NCBI RefSeq assembly: GCF_000003815.2
Contig: NC_049980.1
Coordinates: 1,109,065 to 1,173,064 of the forward strand
From: Branchiostoma floridae
Lineage: Eukaryota; Chordata; Leptocardii; Amphioxiformes; Branchiostomatidae
Length of the DNA stretch: 64,000 nt
Direction of reading: 5' to 3'
Shown: in pieces, positions 22,256 to 32,988 of the stretch
Layout of the letters: every line of letters begins with the position of its first letter
Numbering within the stretch: position 1 is the stretch's first letter
Position numbers and translations under genes: made by a program
Notes under the pieces: model-generated
What the model was told of the DNA's origin: nothing
Seen by the model: the letters and a program-made list of their open reading frames with translations, nothing else
Databases searched by the model: none

Positions 22256-23026
22256 ATGAAAGATGGCAGACAAGTCAAAATCATAATCCATAAATCCGAT
22301 CCAGGTGTCATTGATGAGAGAGCTCGGAATAAGGAGGGTAAGCTAACACGCTTTCTGACGGGCAGAAGATTTGTCTATATCGAGAAGCCTAGCACACCTC
22401 TCCCTCCCAAGATGTCCGTAGGACTTTTTGTGGCTGAGTTCTACCACAGAGAGCAGAAAGAGGCCAATCGTGCTAGAGCACAAAAATGCAGCAACTGCCT
22501 ACTGGAAGGGCACCACAGAAACACCTGTGAAAATGAGGTAGTCTGTCTGCAGTGTAGGAAGCCTGGTCACAGGAGAGGTGACCCAACTTGTGATTTGGAT
22601 GGAGAAGTCACCGACACTACCAGTCTGCCAGACACACGCACTGACAACACAAGAAAGAACACTGCTGCTCCAGGGCAGGAACCTGAGCAGGAGCAAGATA
22701 GTGATACAGGAGACGAGACCTCTGACATGGACGAGACAAATGGAGAACTTGTTCCGAACAGTCAGAACAGTCAACCAGGACGAGCAGACACCAGGTCGCA
22801 GGGAAGAAAGGAGTACCCTACAAGGAGCAGAAGCCACAGCCGTGTCAACAACCGGCAAGTAGAGCAACACACCGAACAGGACAAAGTGGACAATAACTCT
22901 AGCAACAACTCCCTGGAACGTGACTCAGCACAGCCATCAATCGAGATGTGGCTAAAAGAACAGAGAAAAACTGAAACAAAACAAAGTGCAAAGAGTAAGT
23001 CATCAAAGAGGAGAAAAAACACATAA
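22256..23026 (+). CDS. L1-type ORF1 protein, N-terminally truncated (zinc-knuckle nucleic-acid binding)
   Basis: The first 17 codons read through target DNA and the duplicated site; element-encoded protein starts at about residue 18 (base 22307). Two zinc knuckles follow: C-x2-C-x4-H-x4-C at residues 78-91 and a variant C-x2-C-x4-H-x6-C at residues 97-112. The C-terminal half (120-256) is acidic, then rich in Ser/Asn/Gln/Arg and probably disordered, with a Lys-rich tail. ORF1 proteins of this type coat the element RNA in a ribonucleoprotein. The missing N-terminus would normally hold a coiled coil or RRM-like part, so this copy's ORF1 is probably not functional. A 99-base spacer separates it from ORF2. 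Confidence 0.8.
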   Translation: MKDGRQVKIIIHKSDPGVIDERARNKEGKLTRFLTGRRFVYIEKPSTPLPPKMSVGLFVAEFYHREQKEANRARAQKCSNCLLEGHHRNTCENEVVCLQCRKPGHRRGDPTCDLDGEVTDTTSLPDTRTDNTRKNTAAPGQEPEQEQDSDTGDETSDMDETNGELVPNSQNSQPGRADTRSQGRKEYPTRSRSHSRVNNRQVEQHTEQDKVDNNSSNNSLERDSAQPSIEMWLKEQRKTETKQSAKSKSSKRRKNT

Positions 23027-26000
23027 GTATACTTTATATCTTACGCATGTACATGTATCTCATATGAGTATGCTTTATATCTTGTCAGATACTTCCCTCT
23101 CAAATCCACACAATCCCTCGCTTAGATGATGACACACAGAAACATGAAGCTGATCTCCTTCAATTGTAGAGGAATCAGATCATACAATAAAAGACTAAAA
23201 ATTTTAACTTGGTTAAAAAAGAAGAAGACTGACATATGCCTTTTACAGGAAACTTATCTGACAAAGGATATAATACATACTATAGATAAACAATGGGGTG
23301 GTAAAACCATCCACTCTTTTGGTACAAACCATAGTAGGGGTGTAAGCATTCTATTTGACAGTAAACTGCCTGTAGAAATTCTAGAACAAAAAATTGACAC
23401 TGAAGGAAGGAAAATTGTTGTGAATTTCAAATTGTACCAGGAAAAATATACCCTACTATGTTTATATGCACCAAACGATCAAAGACAGAGAAGAACTTTC
23501 TTCTATGACATTCAAGAATGGTTACATGACTGGAATTTATACACAATGTTGGTTGGAGGTGATTTCAACTCCATACTTGACCAAAATATGGACCTTCTTG
23601 GTGGGTCCCTGGCGACAATTGACAAAAATCAGGCCGTAAGGGACCTTTGTGCCCATTTCAACCTACAAGATATATTTCGGCACATGCATCCCACACTGAA
23701 AAGTTTCACTTGGAGAAGAAAAACAACTGCACGAAGGCTAGATTACTGGTTGGTTGAAAACACCTTGACTGATGTTATGGAAGCTGGCCATTATGCCAGT
23801 ATTTGCAGTGATCACAATGCTGTGTTTATAGATATGCATGTTAAGGAAACACCAAGAGGAAATGGATTCTGGAAACTAAATGTTAATCTTTTAAACGATC
23901 CAAACTATAAACACGAAATAGAAAGGCTTATAGAAGATACCAAAATAGAATTCAAACAGTGTAAACCAGAACTTATATGGGAAATATGCAAAATGAAGAT
24001 CAAAGAGCTGTCTATAGCATGGTCAAAGTTTAAAACTAAAGAGAGAAACACCTTAGAAAAAGAAACAACAAATAAATTGGAAACTCTACAAGAGAAAATA
24101 GATAAGGATTTAAATCCTCAAACTCTTGCTGAATATGAATGTGTTAAGACGCAGCTGGAGAGTATTCTCCTAGAAAAGGCCAAAGGTCAACAAATCAGAG
24201 CAAAAGCAAGATATATTGCAGAAGGTGAAAGACCATCCAAGTACTTTTTGAGCTTAGAAAACAAGAAGCAAAGTCAAAATTGTATAACCTCGCTAGTGAG
24301 AGACAATGAAAAAATACATGACCAAGCAGAGATATTAAAAGAGTGTAGAAGCTTTTATCAAACTCTATACTCCTCTAAAAAGGTACCCGAAGACAAAATT
24401 GAAGACTTCCTGGGATCTATGAATATTCCAAACATACTATCTGAACAAGAAAAGCAGGAGTGTGACAAACCAATCACATTACATGAGTGTGAAGAAGCTG
24501 TAACAAGCATGAAACAAGGTAAAACACCTGGCCCTGATGGGCTTCCACCTGAATTTTACAAACTGTTCTGGCCTTCAATTGGAGTTTTAGTGCACTCTGT
24601 TATTTACAATGCACTCAGTGAAGGAAAACTACCACCCTCCTTCAGAAAGGCCCTACTAAGATTGATACACAAAAATGGAGACATGGAATCACTTAGCAAT
24701 TGGAGACCTATAAGCCTCCTAAATACCGATTATAAGATACTTGCTTTTGTCATGGCAAATAGAATTAAACCTCTACTGAAAGATCTAATAAATAAGGACC
24801 AGTGTGCTTACATAAAAGGACGTTTCATAGGACAAAATATTAGATTAATTCAAGATATAATTGACTTCTGTGACTCCAAAAATAAGACAGGTATTGTACT
24901 ATTCATAGATTTTGAGAAAGCATTTGATTGTGTGGAGCACAATTTTATGTTTAAGGTATTAGAGAAATTTAACTTTGGCCCAAATTTTGTAAACTGGGTA
25001 AAGATCATGTATTCTGACTGTCTGGCCTCAGTCATCAACAATGGCTGGAAAGCCGCTAGTATACAACTGCAGCGGGGTATAAGACAAGGATGCCCATTAA
25101 GTGCGCTACTGTTTCTTCTTGTAGCAGAGATCCTATTTTATAGCATACAAAATAACCAAAATATCAAAGGTGTCACAGTAGATGAAGCAGAAATTAAGAT
25201 GTGCCAGGTGGCAGATGATACCACTGTTTTCTTGTCCACTGAAGACTCACTGTATGAAACACTTGAGTGCCTCAGCTCATTCTCTAATGTGGCTGGACCC
25301 AACTTAAACAAAGCTAAAACAAAAGGACTGTGGCTAGGTATATGGAAACACAGAAAAGATGAAATAGCAGGTATCCAATGGCCTTCTGTAATTAAGTCAC
25401 TTGGTGTAAATTTTGGTCATAGCAAGGAACAACTAATGAAATTAAACTGGGATGACAAGGTAAAACAAGTTAAAACAGTTCTCAATACATGGTGCCAAAG
25501 GAATCTTACTTTATTTGGGAAAATAACCATTGTAAAGGCATTGGCAGCTGCAAAGATAACATATGTAATGAACATTCTTCCAACACCAACAATAGTGTTA
25601 AAGGAGCTAAATACTGCCTTTTTTAACTTTGTGTGGAGTGGAAAAAAGGACAAAATTAAACGGAAAACTCTCATTGGCAACTATGAACAGGGAGGTTTAA
25701 AAATGCTAGACATACATAGTGTGAAAGATGCTCTCTTGGCGTCTTGGGTTAAACGTTTACTTAATGGTAAGGGTTCTTGGAGATATATCCCTTTACACTA
25801 CTTATCTTCCTTAGATATAGACTTGAATTTTGTGTTTCAAATGAGTTGCATTGAAGACAAATACCTGTGTAATGTACCCCTCTTTTATAAGCAAGTTATC
25901 TATGCATGGTACAAAGCTAAAAGCAATTGTGACACAAACCAGATTATCTGGGGAAACAAGCATATTGTATCAGGGGGGAAAACACTCTTGTACCCACATT

Positions 26001-27212
26001 GGATTAACTCTGGTTTTGTTTATATACAGGATATTTTACAAAATGGTACTTTTATAAGTGACAGAGAGGTGTTCCGAAAACTTACCAAGAAACATAACTG
26101 GATGTGTGAATTGCTCATTGTAAAAAGAGCCATACGTAAAAATTGTTGTATCGAAAGAGAAACGTTAGAAACACCAGCCTTAGATTTTCCAAAAACTTCT
26201 GTGATATACCAAAACCTTATGTTACAAATATTTATAGTTCCAAACTGCCAACAGAAATGGCAGACACATTTTGATATATACTCACTTAATTGGAAGAAGA
26301 TTTGGAAAATGCTAGGCACAACTTCATGTAAAGAAACACAAATAGCAGAGCTTAATTACAAACTACTTCATCAAATTTTACCATGTGGTGAGAAATTAAG
26401 CAAATGGAGAATACAAGATGAAGATGGTCAAGTAATTGATCCTGTATGTAAATTATGTGACAGTGGTCATGTTGACAACTATAAACATATGTTCCTGGAA
26501 TGTAAAAGGCTAACTAACCTGTGGAATTTAGTACATACTTCTGTACCATTTAGCCCCAGTAACCCTTATATTGATTTTGAAGAGATGATACTGGGAAAGG
26601 TAAACCAGCCAATAAACGAAAATATCCTGAAGAAAAGAATACGAATAATATCTATAGCAAAGTGGGTTATCTTTAAAACATGGATTTTTTCTAGAAAGTG
26701 CCCACGGCCAATTTCAGGCCATAACTTATCTAACATCTTCAATTGTGAACTCAAAAACAGACTTCATGTTCTGTAATGTTTACTTCTATGTACTTAAATA
26801 ATAATTTTTAAGCTCATAAAAAGCAACAACAACTGTTAAACCCATAGTATGTAAACTATAGTTCTAGTCCAGTCTAGATCTACTGTGTTATAACATACTG
26901 TAAACTATACATTGTTATGAAAGAAAAAGTCCCGAATGTTAAAAGTTACTTGTTGTTTTTGATAACCATCTACATGTATCATAATTATTCCATGACAATT
27001 GGGGCAACCATGTGGTGTATATTGGTTATACATAATAGCCTATATAAGTACATGAGAGAAATTCTTATATAGACAATGATACTTCTTCCATGCGCATTAC
27101 CTATTGTGTATTTCACTAGTACTTCAAATTACTCCATGTACAATAGTAGCTTAGATACTCTGTTGTTGACAAATGTATTATTTGTTTTACTAATAAAGCC
27201 TTGAAAAAAAAA

Positions 27213-27253
<41 letters not shown>
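22307..27253 (+). mobile_element. L1-type non-LTR retrotransposon, 5'-truncated, intact ORF2
   Basis: The same 15 bases, AAATCCGATCCAGGT, occur at 22292-22306 and right after the poly(A) at 27254-27268, as expected of a target-site duplication. The insertion therefore starts inside ORF1: about 4.9 kb with partial ORF1, complete ORF2, a roughly 430-bp 3' UTR, AATAAA at 27192-27197 and a poly(A) of about 50 bases with one interruption. Clean duplications, a long A-tail and an uninterrupted 1,216-codon ORF2 suggest a young insertion. Confidence 0.88.
23126..26776 (+). CDS. L1-type ORF2: APE endonuclease + reverse transcriptase, apparently intact
   Basis: 1,216 codons without a break. The N-terminal AP-endonuclease-like domain (about 7-240) shows N13 in SFNCRGIRS, E42 in LLQETYL, D146 and N148 in GGDFNS, and the terminal S228-D229-H230, so the expected catalytic residues are present. 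RT: GKTPGPDGLPPEFYK (from about 467), NWRPISLLNTDYK, FIDFEKAFDCV (about 593), RQGCPLSALLF (about 653), and the catalytic A696-D697-D698 in QVADDTTVFL. The C-terminal C-x2-C-x9-H-x4-C knuckle lies near 1108-1126. VADD in place of the usual Y/FADD is a small oddity. Target-primed reverse transcription is the expected role. Frames on the other strand are shadows. Confidence 0.92.
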   Translation: MMTHRNMKLISFNCRGIRSYNKRLKILTWLKKKKTDICLLQETYLTKDIIHTIDKQWGGKTIHSFGTNHSRGVSILFDSKLPVEILEQKIDTEGRKIVVNFKLYQEKYTLLCLYAPNDQRQRRTFFYDIQEWLHDWNLYTMLVGGDFNSILDQNMDLLGGSLATIDKNQAVRDLCAHFNLQDIFRHMHPTLKSFTWRRKTTARRLDYWLVENTLTDVMEAGHYASICSDHNAVFIDMHVKETPRGNGFWKLNVNLLNDPNYKHEIERLIEDTKIEFKQCKPELIWEICKMKIKELSIAWSKFKTKERNTLEKETTNKLETLQEKIDKDLNPQTLAEYECVKTQLESILLEKAKGQQIRAKARYIAEGERPSKYFLSLENKKQSQNCITSLVRDNEKIHDQAEILKECRSFYQTLYSSKKVPEDKIEDFLGSMNIPNILSEQEKQECDKPITLHECEEAVTSMKQGKTPGPDGLPPEFYKLFWPSIGVLVHSVIYNALSEGKLPPSFRKALLRLIHKNGDMESLSNWRPISLLNTDYKILAFVMANRIKPLLKDLINKDQCAYIKGRFIGQNIRLIQDIIDFCDSKNKTGIVLFIDFEKAFDCVEHNFMFKVLEKFNFGPNFVNWVKIMYSDCLASVINNGWKAASIQLQRGIRQGCPLSALLFLLVAEILFYSIQNNQNIKGVTVDEAEIKMCQVADDTTVFLSTEDSLYETLECLSSFSNVAGPNLNKAKTKGLWLGIWKHRKDEIAGIQWPSVIKSLGVNFGHSKEQLMKLNWDDKVKQVKTVLNTWCQRNLTLFGKITIVKALAAAKITYVMNILPTPTIVLKELNTAFFNFVWSGKKDKIKRKTLIGNYEQGGLKMLDIHSVKDALLASWVKRLLNGKGSWRYIPLHYLSSLDIDLNFVFQMSCIEDKYLCNVPLFYKQVIYAWYKAKSNCDTNQIIWGNKHIVSGGKTLLYPHWINSGFVYIQDILQNGTFISDREVFRKLTKKHNWMCELLIVKRAIRKNCCIERETLETPALDFPKTSVIYQNLMLQIFIVPNCQQKWQTHFDIYSLNWKKIWKMLGTTSCKETQIAELNYKLLHQILPCGEKLSKWRIQDEDGQVIDPVCKLCDSGHVDNYKHMFLECKRLTNLWNLVHTSVPFSPSNPYIDFEEMILGKVNQPINENILKKRIRIISIAKWVIFKTWIFSRKCPRPISGHNLSNIFNCELKNRLHVL

Positions 27254-27256
<3 letters not shown>
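27204..27256 (+). repeat. poly(A) tail of L1-type element
   Basis: About 50 bases of A with a single TT interruption, 7 bases after AATAAA. Confidence 0.9.
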
Positions 27257-27259
<3 letters not shown>

Positions 27260-27329
27260 GATCCAGGTCAAAAGACAATTTGGTCAGGAGGTCAGAGGTC
27301 ACTACTGAGACTGTACATAGAGTTTCAGT

Positions 27330-27720
27330 GATTAAAGTTTATTTGAAGTTTATTTGCAAGTTCGTGCCCGAGGGCTAATTACAAGTACATGGTATAAACA
27401 TAGTAGATATACAAGTGACAATGGACAGTAATGAACAATATTCTACTGTAATACTAGTGTTGGCTATTTCTAAACAGGTTGGGTTTGACTTCTTTTTTGG
27501 AAGCAGAGGGAGACGAAAGGCCCCACCTTTTCTAAAATTCTGCGATTTCAAGAGAAAAGTGGCTTTTTGTTCGTCCGTCAATGTGGGGAAGTTGGGATAA
27601 GTCTTTGTGGCTTCTCTAAACAGAGTGATTCTTTCGGATCGGTTGAATGGACATTTAGAAATAAAACGTGTTTCGTATCCCACTGACTTAGATGTACAGT
27701 AATGATCCCATGTTATCATT
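27330..27720 (-). pseudogene. 3' end of a non-LTR retrotransposon (ORF2 C-terminal tail)
   Basis: On the minus strand the frame 27719-27375 reads FISKCPFNRSERITLFREA, then PNFPTLTDEQKATFLL. This resembles the C-terminal tail after the zinc knuckle of several RTE/L2-like ORF2 proteins. The nucleotide end (TTTATTTGCAAGTTCGTGCC, then CGAGGGCTAATTACAAG) matches the fragment at 35000-35370. It lies just past the target duplication of the L1 copy, so it was part of the target sequence. Confidence 0.5.
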
Positions 27721-27830
27721 AGCTACTTGCACCTGCCGCTGATGAGGAAAAGGCTTGCAGTCCATTATAGTCAAGACGCTGAAAGCTGCCGATACTCGTG
27801 AATGCTCCTGACCTGGTTTCGCGTCGTTGA

Positions 27831-28371
27831 AGCCCCCTTCACACGAGAGCCGAATGAGCCGGAATGCCGTCGGAATGAAAATTCTTTTCTAATCCTCGCA
27901 ATTTCTGGCAATTCGTAGTGTGTTCTAACTGCATTCCAGCTATTTGTGCCCGTTCTTTTGGCTAGCCCGAAAGTTTTTGACATGTTAAAAACTGTCGAGG
28001 TGCATTCGAAGTGGAGAAATATCGAATGGCTTTCATAGTGGATTCGAAGTGGATTCGAAGTGGATTCTAACTATTCTCACTGCAGTCTGACCGCATTCTG
28101 CGGCAAGCCATCTCGAATCCTGCCCGAATGTGGCCGAAAGAATATCTGGAATGCAGTCGGAATGTCTAAAATACACTACGAATGCACAGGAATAGAAAAG
28201 AATTTTCATTCTGACGGCATTCTGGCTCATTCCTTCTCGTGTGAAGGGGATTTAAGGCCCATCTGGAATTCCCAACCGAATGGCCCCGAATGTGGCACGA
28301 ATTTTGCAAATAATTCATTCCGGCTGGTTCTGCTTGATTCCTGCTGATTCGGTTTCAGTGTGAAGGCCCTA
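27831..28371. mobile_element. F2 element, copy 3
   Basis: AGCCCCCTTCACACGAGAGC at the left and TCAGTGTGAAGGCCCT at the right. GAAT-rich interior nearly colinear with copy 1, but lacking the 50-base stretch around 6580-6640. It is flanked at a distance by a 36-bp direct repeat (27762-27797 and 28724-28759). Confidence 0.7.
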
Positions 28372-29392
28372 TAAGAGGCGACACCTGGTCTGGAACAGTC
28401 CACGTGCTCTCATTAACCACCTGTACACCCTCACCTGTCCATAGAACCTTTAGTGCGCCTCAGAGCTTGTATTTTCTATCTGTTGAATCTACGCCGCAGA
28501 GGTCGGACTCAGGCAGATGGAGAGTTCGTCATTTTTGCTTACTGCCCCGACCGACCACCCGACCGCCCGTACGGCAGCCCGACCGACCGCCTGTTCTCCC
28601 GCCCGCCTGCCCTACCACCCCGCCGGCTCTTTTTCTACCCCTGCCGTCGGCTATAAGCGAGGAACTCAGCCTGTATCTGCGGGCTAGGAACTTCAGGAAC
28701 GTTTTGGAATTTGGGGCTTCGAGCCATTATAGTCAAGACGCTGAAAGCCTCCGACACTCACTACCACTATTTATAAGTGCATTTGTATCAAAAAGCGCGG
28801 GTAAATTTTCCTGCCCTGCAAATCTTTCAGTAATGTATTTTGATAACATCTGCCTCTTTTGTCACACTACCCAAAAGGACAGCTTTTCACCCAGTCAAAA
28901 TGAATGGAGATTCATTTCCACACCATTTCCTCAATGAAAAATCCCAGAGCTGGCGGGAAAGCTTCCTGCTGATTCTATCTGGCGGATTTGGGGGGGTGGG
29001 CGGGGGGGGGGCTTCTTGAGCCGATTTGACAGATCAGATCCTGCAGTAGACAGAGACAGATAGGCAATCTAACAGTTCCCTTTCGGGCTCCATCGCTGCG
29101 AGATCCGATTATGGAACAGCCCGACCCTAATCATTCAGCCCCCGCCCGCTCCAAAGGCACAGGTTGCCTTTCTCACACTTCTTCTCGCGGCTACGAAGCA
29201 TCCTCTGATGTTTATCTGTGTTGCGCCGTTTGCAATATCCTCTTCCCAATAGGACGGCGCTCTCGCCGTGCTCTATATAAAATTTGACAGATTGCTCGAC
29301 AAATTGTATAGAATCTTTTTGCGATCTGTGTGTTTTATTACCTTTTCACTCACACTTTAACATTTTTATGATATTCCCAGTATAAAGGTGGG
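28372..29392. other. stretch with low-complexity C-rich segment, no supported gene
   Basis: A CCGACCGACC-type stretch at 28545-28625 gives a proline-rich open frame (28404-28937) with no domain. A G-run lies at 28990-29010. I see no gene. Confidence 0.5.
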
Positions 29393-29702
29393 GTCACACC
29401 TGCGTATATATTTTTAAATACTTAAAAGTCCGTATGAGGCGCGCATGGGAGTATTTGCTTCCACCAGGCCCCACGGGTCGTTGGAAAAATGATAAAAATT
29501 GGACAAACGTAAACAGGTCAGACGAGTTAGCTGGGTCGCTAACCATACTTCTCGGTCAGCTAACTCATGTGGCATGATATGTATCTATATTTGTCCAATT
29601 TGTGTTATTTTTCCCGTGACCTGTGGAGCCTGGTAGAGACTAAGAGCTTCATACGTACCTCAAACGGACTTGAATATATACGCATGTGTGAACCCACCTT
29701 TA
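29393..29702. mobile_element. F8 MITE, copy 3 (complete)
   Basis: About 310 bp. AAAGGTGGGGTCACACCTGC at the left and GCATGTGTGAACCCACCTTT at the right are long inverted ends, followed inward by AGTCCGTATGAGG against CCTCAAACGGACTT. A second inner inverted pair, ACAGGTCAGACGAGTTAGCT against CGGTCAGCTAACTCATG, forms the centre. Confidence 0.8.
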
Positions 29703-29905
29703 GATCGCAGTGAGAGCGCAGCGCGATCACCGTCTAATGGAGATAGGGCCAACAAGTCACCTTCTCCAAACGTACAGCTACAAAATTATATTTCTTTATT
29801 TCTTAATACAAGCTGCAAATGGATACAGCAATATTCAGAAGACAATAAAACGCACAAAACGTGAAAAATCATTCTTTATGAATGAAATTCGTCGAACCAC
29901 CTGTC
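29700..29905. mobile_element. F5b MITE, partial, abutting F8
   Basis: GATCGCAGTGAGAGCGCAGC then GCGATCACCGTCTAATGG, and later AACGCACAAAACGTGAAAAA, follow the order of the F5b copies at 40434 and 55499. One end is missing. Confidence 0.5.
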
Positions 29906-30154
29906 TAAGTCCGTGAAAAAATGAGACCCGCACTGTGCAAGATAGCGTTTAGATACCACGGCTTTAAAGGTTACCAAAGTGCCAACCTCGTTCAACGTTG
30001 ATTCATAGCCTCGCTTTTGGGGAATCTTTTTATCTAATCTTCGTATTTTTGTTCATCTTTATTCATTACTTGATGGAAGTCAAACAGTCCGGCGGATATT
30101 CTCTACATATCTAGATGGAACTGGCTGACGGGTTCGTTTCGTATGCTGATAAAA

Positions 30155-30556
30155 TGCCGGTTTTTCATATTGGACCGATCCAGAAAAATCTGGTGGACCG
30201 GATGTTGGACCTATTGAAAAATGAATGGATTATATCAGCAGGCGTTCACACGTTTTGGGGCTTACTGGTCGAGGAAAATAACAAGAGCGAAGTAGATTAG
30301 CGTCTGTAATCATTTCTACCAAGTTTTGCTGTCAATAGTGCAGAGGAAGTTAGCCTTGTAGGACTTTAAAGCACAAGTGGGAGTTGAATACTCCACAAAA
30401 CTGATTTTTTTATAGCGAAATATACCATTGTTTCCAGTATCGTCCAAGTTCTCACATACTGAATCAGGTCCAGGTGCAAGTCCGGACTTGGACCTGATCC
30501 TCTGGACCTGAACCGGACTTGGACCTGAATTGTCTGTACCGGTGCCCACCCTTAGA
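30155..30556 (-). mobile_element. F1 element, copy C
   Basis: Inverted relative to copy B: CGGTTTTTCATATTGGACCG at the left, then CAGGTCCAGGTGCAAGTCCG and CTGTACCGGTGCCCACCC at the right. Confidence 0.7.
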
Positions 30557-30599
30557 TTCAACAATGGACGGTGCGTCGCACAGCGTGCATTCATAGAAT

Positions 30600-30712
30600 T
30601 AAGACCCCAGCAAGTAAATTTTATGGATGACATAAGCGCGCTCAGTAATGTTCGCCTGAGTTGGGAAGGAGAAAAAATAATAATTTTTCCTCCACAGGAG
30701 ATGGTCTTAGAG
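30600..30712. repeat. F10 element, one end only
   Basis: CCCCAGCAAGTAAATTTTAT then GGATGACATAAGCGCGCTCA matches the left end of the F10 copies at 41768 and 43579. The other end is absent. Confidence 0.5.
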
Positions 30713-30796
30713 CATCAACATGAATGAGATACGCCTTAGAGCATAAACATACATGAGATACGCCTTAGAGCATAAACATGCAAATAAAGATGATCT

Positions 30797-30900
30797 AATA
30801 ACAATGACAATGACAATGAAGTTTATTGCATATTCATGCCCCATTGGGGCTAAATGCAGTCAGTTTGATATATAAACGAAAATTTATACATATACTATAG
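30797..30900 (-). repeat. non-LTR retroelement 3' tail
   Basis: On the minus strand it ends TGCAATAAACTTCATTGTCA with TTGTCATTGTTA repeats, a (CATTGT)n-type tail seen in some CR1/L2/RTE-like elements. Only about 100 bp is recognisable. The following 350 bases to 31257 show nothing clear. Confidence 0.4.
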
Positions 30901-31257
30901 TTAACATGCTTCTTCTCTCTTCTTAAAACATGTGTAGACGAACGTACAGAGTTTTTCCAGTGTATCGTGATATTTCTGATCTAAAATCGTGTTCGTGATG
31001 CGTTCCAGATTATTTGTTACCACAGGTGGACTGAACTGATTTTAAAGCTCCCGCAGGACCGTGCTGTCATGTTTTTATGTCTATTCATCCGATCAGTTTA
31101 GATTTTCGTGTTTCATTCCTGGGGTTATTTGTTACCACAGACGCCGAACTAAACGGATTGAGAATCTCCGGTAGGACCTACTGTCAGGTTCTTATGTCTG
31201 CCCATGCTATTGGTTAAGTCGTGTGATATAAATAAAAGATCCTGAAGTACAACCACA

Positions 31258-31330
31258 CACAAAGACAAACACACACACACGCACACACGCACAGACACAC
31301 ATCCACTCACACACACTTACACACACTTAG
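31258..31330. repeat. (CA)n simple repeat
   Basis: Interrupted CACACA tract. Confidence 0.8.
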
Positions 31331-31956
31331 GTTTGGGTTAAAAACGTAGGTTGGGAATATTCATCCATTTGCGTGCATTCCCGTATCACAAACATTAGAG
31401 ACCTTGCTTCAGCGAGGCGCAACCAAAATTACCACATGAAAAACGCAAGCTACCACTTGTTATGAGCCAAGCACTATAGCAGATCACGGCATGCTGAGCT
31501 TGCCTTGTTCTTCTTTGATGTCTTCTAAGCCGCAGTATAACATATGAAGAAGAGATACAGTTTTACTGCTCAAAAACCTGAGTAAATGTAGTCATCTAGT
31601 TGTAAGATACGCCTACTGACGCCCAAGGGCTTTGTCGCTTTTGTCGTTAGTAACGGCAACGTGTCGTGACTGCAACTGCATTTGATACAAAGTAAGGGGG
31701 GGGGGCGATATCGCTTTCGGCAAACTCAATCCAACTGTAGTCAAAGCCTTTCCTGTCAAAAACGCGTCTTCCCAACAATTATTTGTCTGTCATTTGATGC
31801 TAACTGTGATTTCCTGTATCTGTAGGTATGGTATCCGGTAGAGCGTCAATTTTCATCATAAAACGGTTTTCAAAAGTGCTTTTGGCTATTAGTTGTGGGC
31901 GTTATATTAGTGTGCAGTATCAGCTTGTGCGATCTGTGGTTTGGTTTTGCTCAGAT

Positions 31957-32214
31957 CTCTCACTGCACTTGCGTCAAGCTTGCGTCACTGCGGGGTTCGA
32001 AAGATACACAACTAATTTTTTTTCAAAGATTATTACTTACTTTTTTTTACTTTTTTCTTACTTTTTTTGTGTGTTTTGCTGTCTTCTAAGTCATACTTTT
32101 ACGTAATACGCAATATCTAAATTATACAAAATCAGTGAAAATAGCAAAACAGTGACGCGGTGAACGAACCCCGCAGTGATTCAAGCTTGACGCAAGTGCG
32201 GTGAGAGTGCACCT
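31957..32214. mobile_element. F5 MITE, copy 1
   Basis: CTGCACTTGCGTCAAGCTTG then CGTCACTGCGGGGTTCG at the left, CCCCGCAGTGATTCAAGC then TTGACGCAAGTGCGGTGAGA at the right. About 258 bp and directly abutting the next F5 element. Confidence 0.75.
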
Positions 32215-32218
32215 TTAA

Positions 32219-32464
32219 GGCCCCCTCTCACTTGACGTGCGGCACGCTTGCGGCATTGCTGCGTTCGTTCACTGCGTCACTGTTTTGTTATTTTCTTCGA
32301 TTATTTATGTAGTCGAGATATCGCGCAATACGTAAAAGTATAACATAAAAGACGACAAAATATACAACAAGTAAGAAAATTCGTTCTTTATCTCTGAAAT
32401 TCGTTGAGCATCTTCCGAACGCAGCAATGCCGCAAGCGTGCCGCACGTCAAGTGAGAGGGGGCC
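32219..32464. mobile_element. F5-type MITE with perfect 49-bp inverted ends at TTAA
   Basis: 246 bp flanked by TTAA on both sides (32215-32218 and 32465-32468). The first 49 bases (starting GGCCCCCTCTCACTTGACGT) and last 49 are exact inverses by my reading. TTAA duplication is the hallmark of piggyBac-like transposition (family knowledge). No transposase is present. Confidence 0.85.
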
Positions 32465-32988
32465 TTAAGTGATACACTATTCAATTTCCTTTGTGGAGTC
32501 CAGCAAAATGAAGTCAAAACATTTCCTGTCGCTCACGCACCTTGCGGTTATCAACAGTTACTTGTCTGTCATTTGATGCCTACTATAATTTCCTGTATCT
32601 GTTTCTCTATGGTAGTGCGTGAGTTGTCATCATAAAACGGTTTATCAAAAGTTCTTTAGGCTAAGATGTGGGCGGTATATTAGGGCGCAGTTTCAGCTGG
32701 TATGATCTGATTTGATTTGGTTTTGTTCCAATCACCATAGTGATACAATCTTTACTTTCCTTTGCGGAGTCCAACAACAAAGCCTTTCCTGTTAAACCCG
32801 TGTCTTGCGGTTATCAACAATTATTTGTCCATCATTTGATGCTAACTCTAATTTCCTGTAACTGTATCTTTATGTTAGTGCGTGAGTTTTCAACATAAAA
32901 CGTTGTCTTTTTCACAACTTCTTTTGGATAAGCTGTGGGTGCAGTATCAGCTGGTACGATCTGGTTTGGTTTGGTTCAGATCTTTATT

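Noticed and set aside
22499-22870. 123-codon minus-strand frame
   Set aside because: Antisense shadow of L1 ORF1.
28404-28937. 177-codon proline-rich frame
   Set aside because: Comes from a CCGACC low-complexity stretch, no domain, no neighbours to support it.
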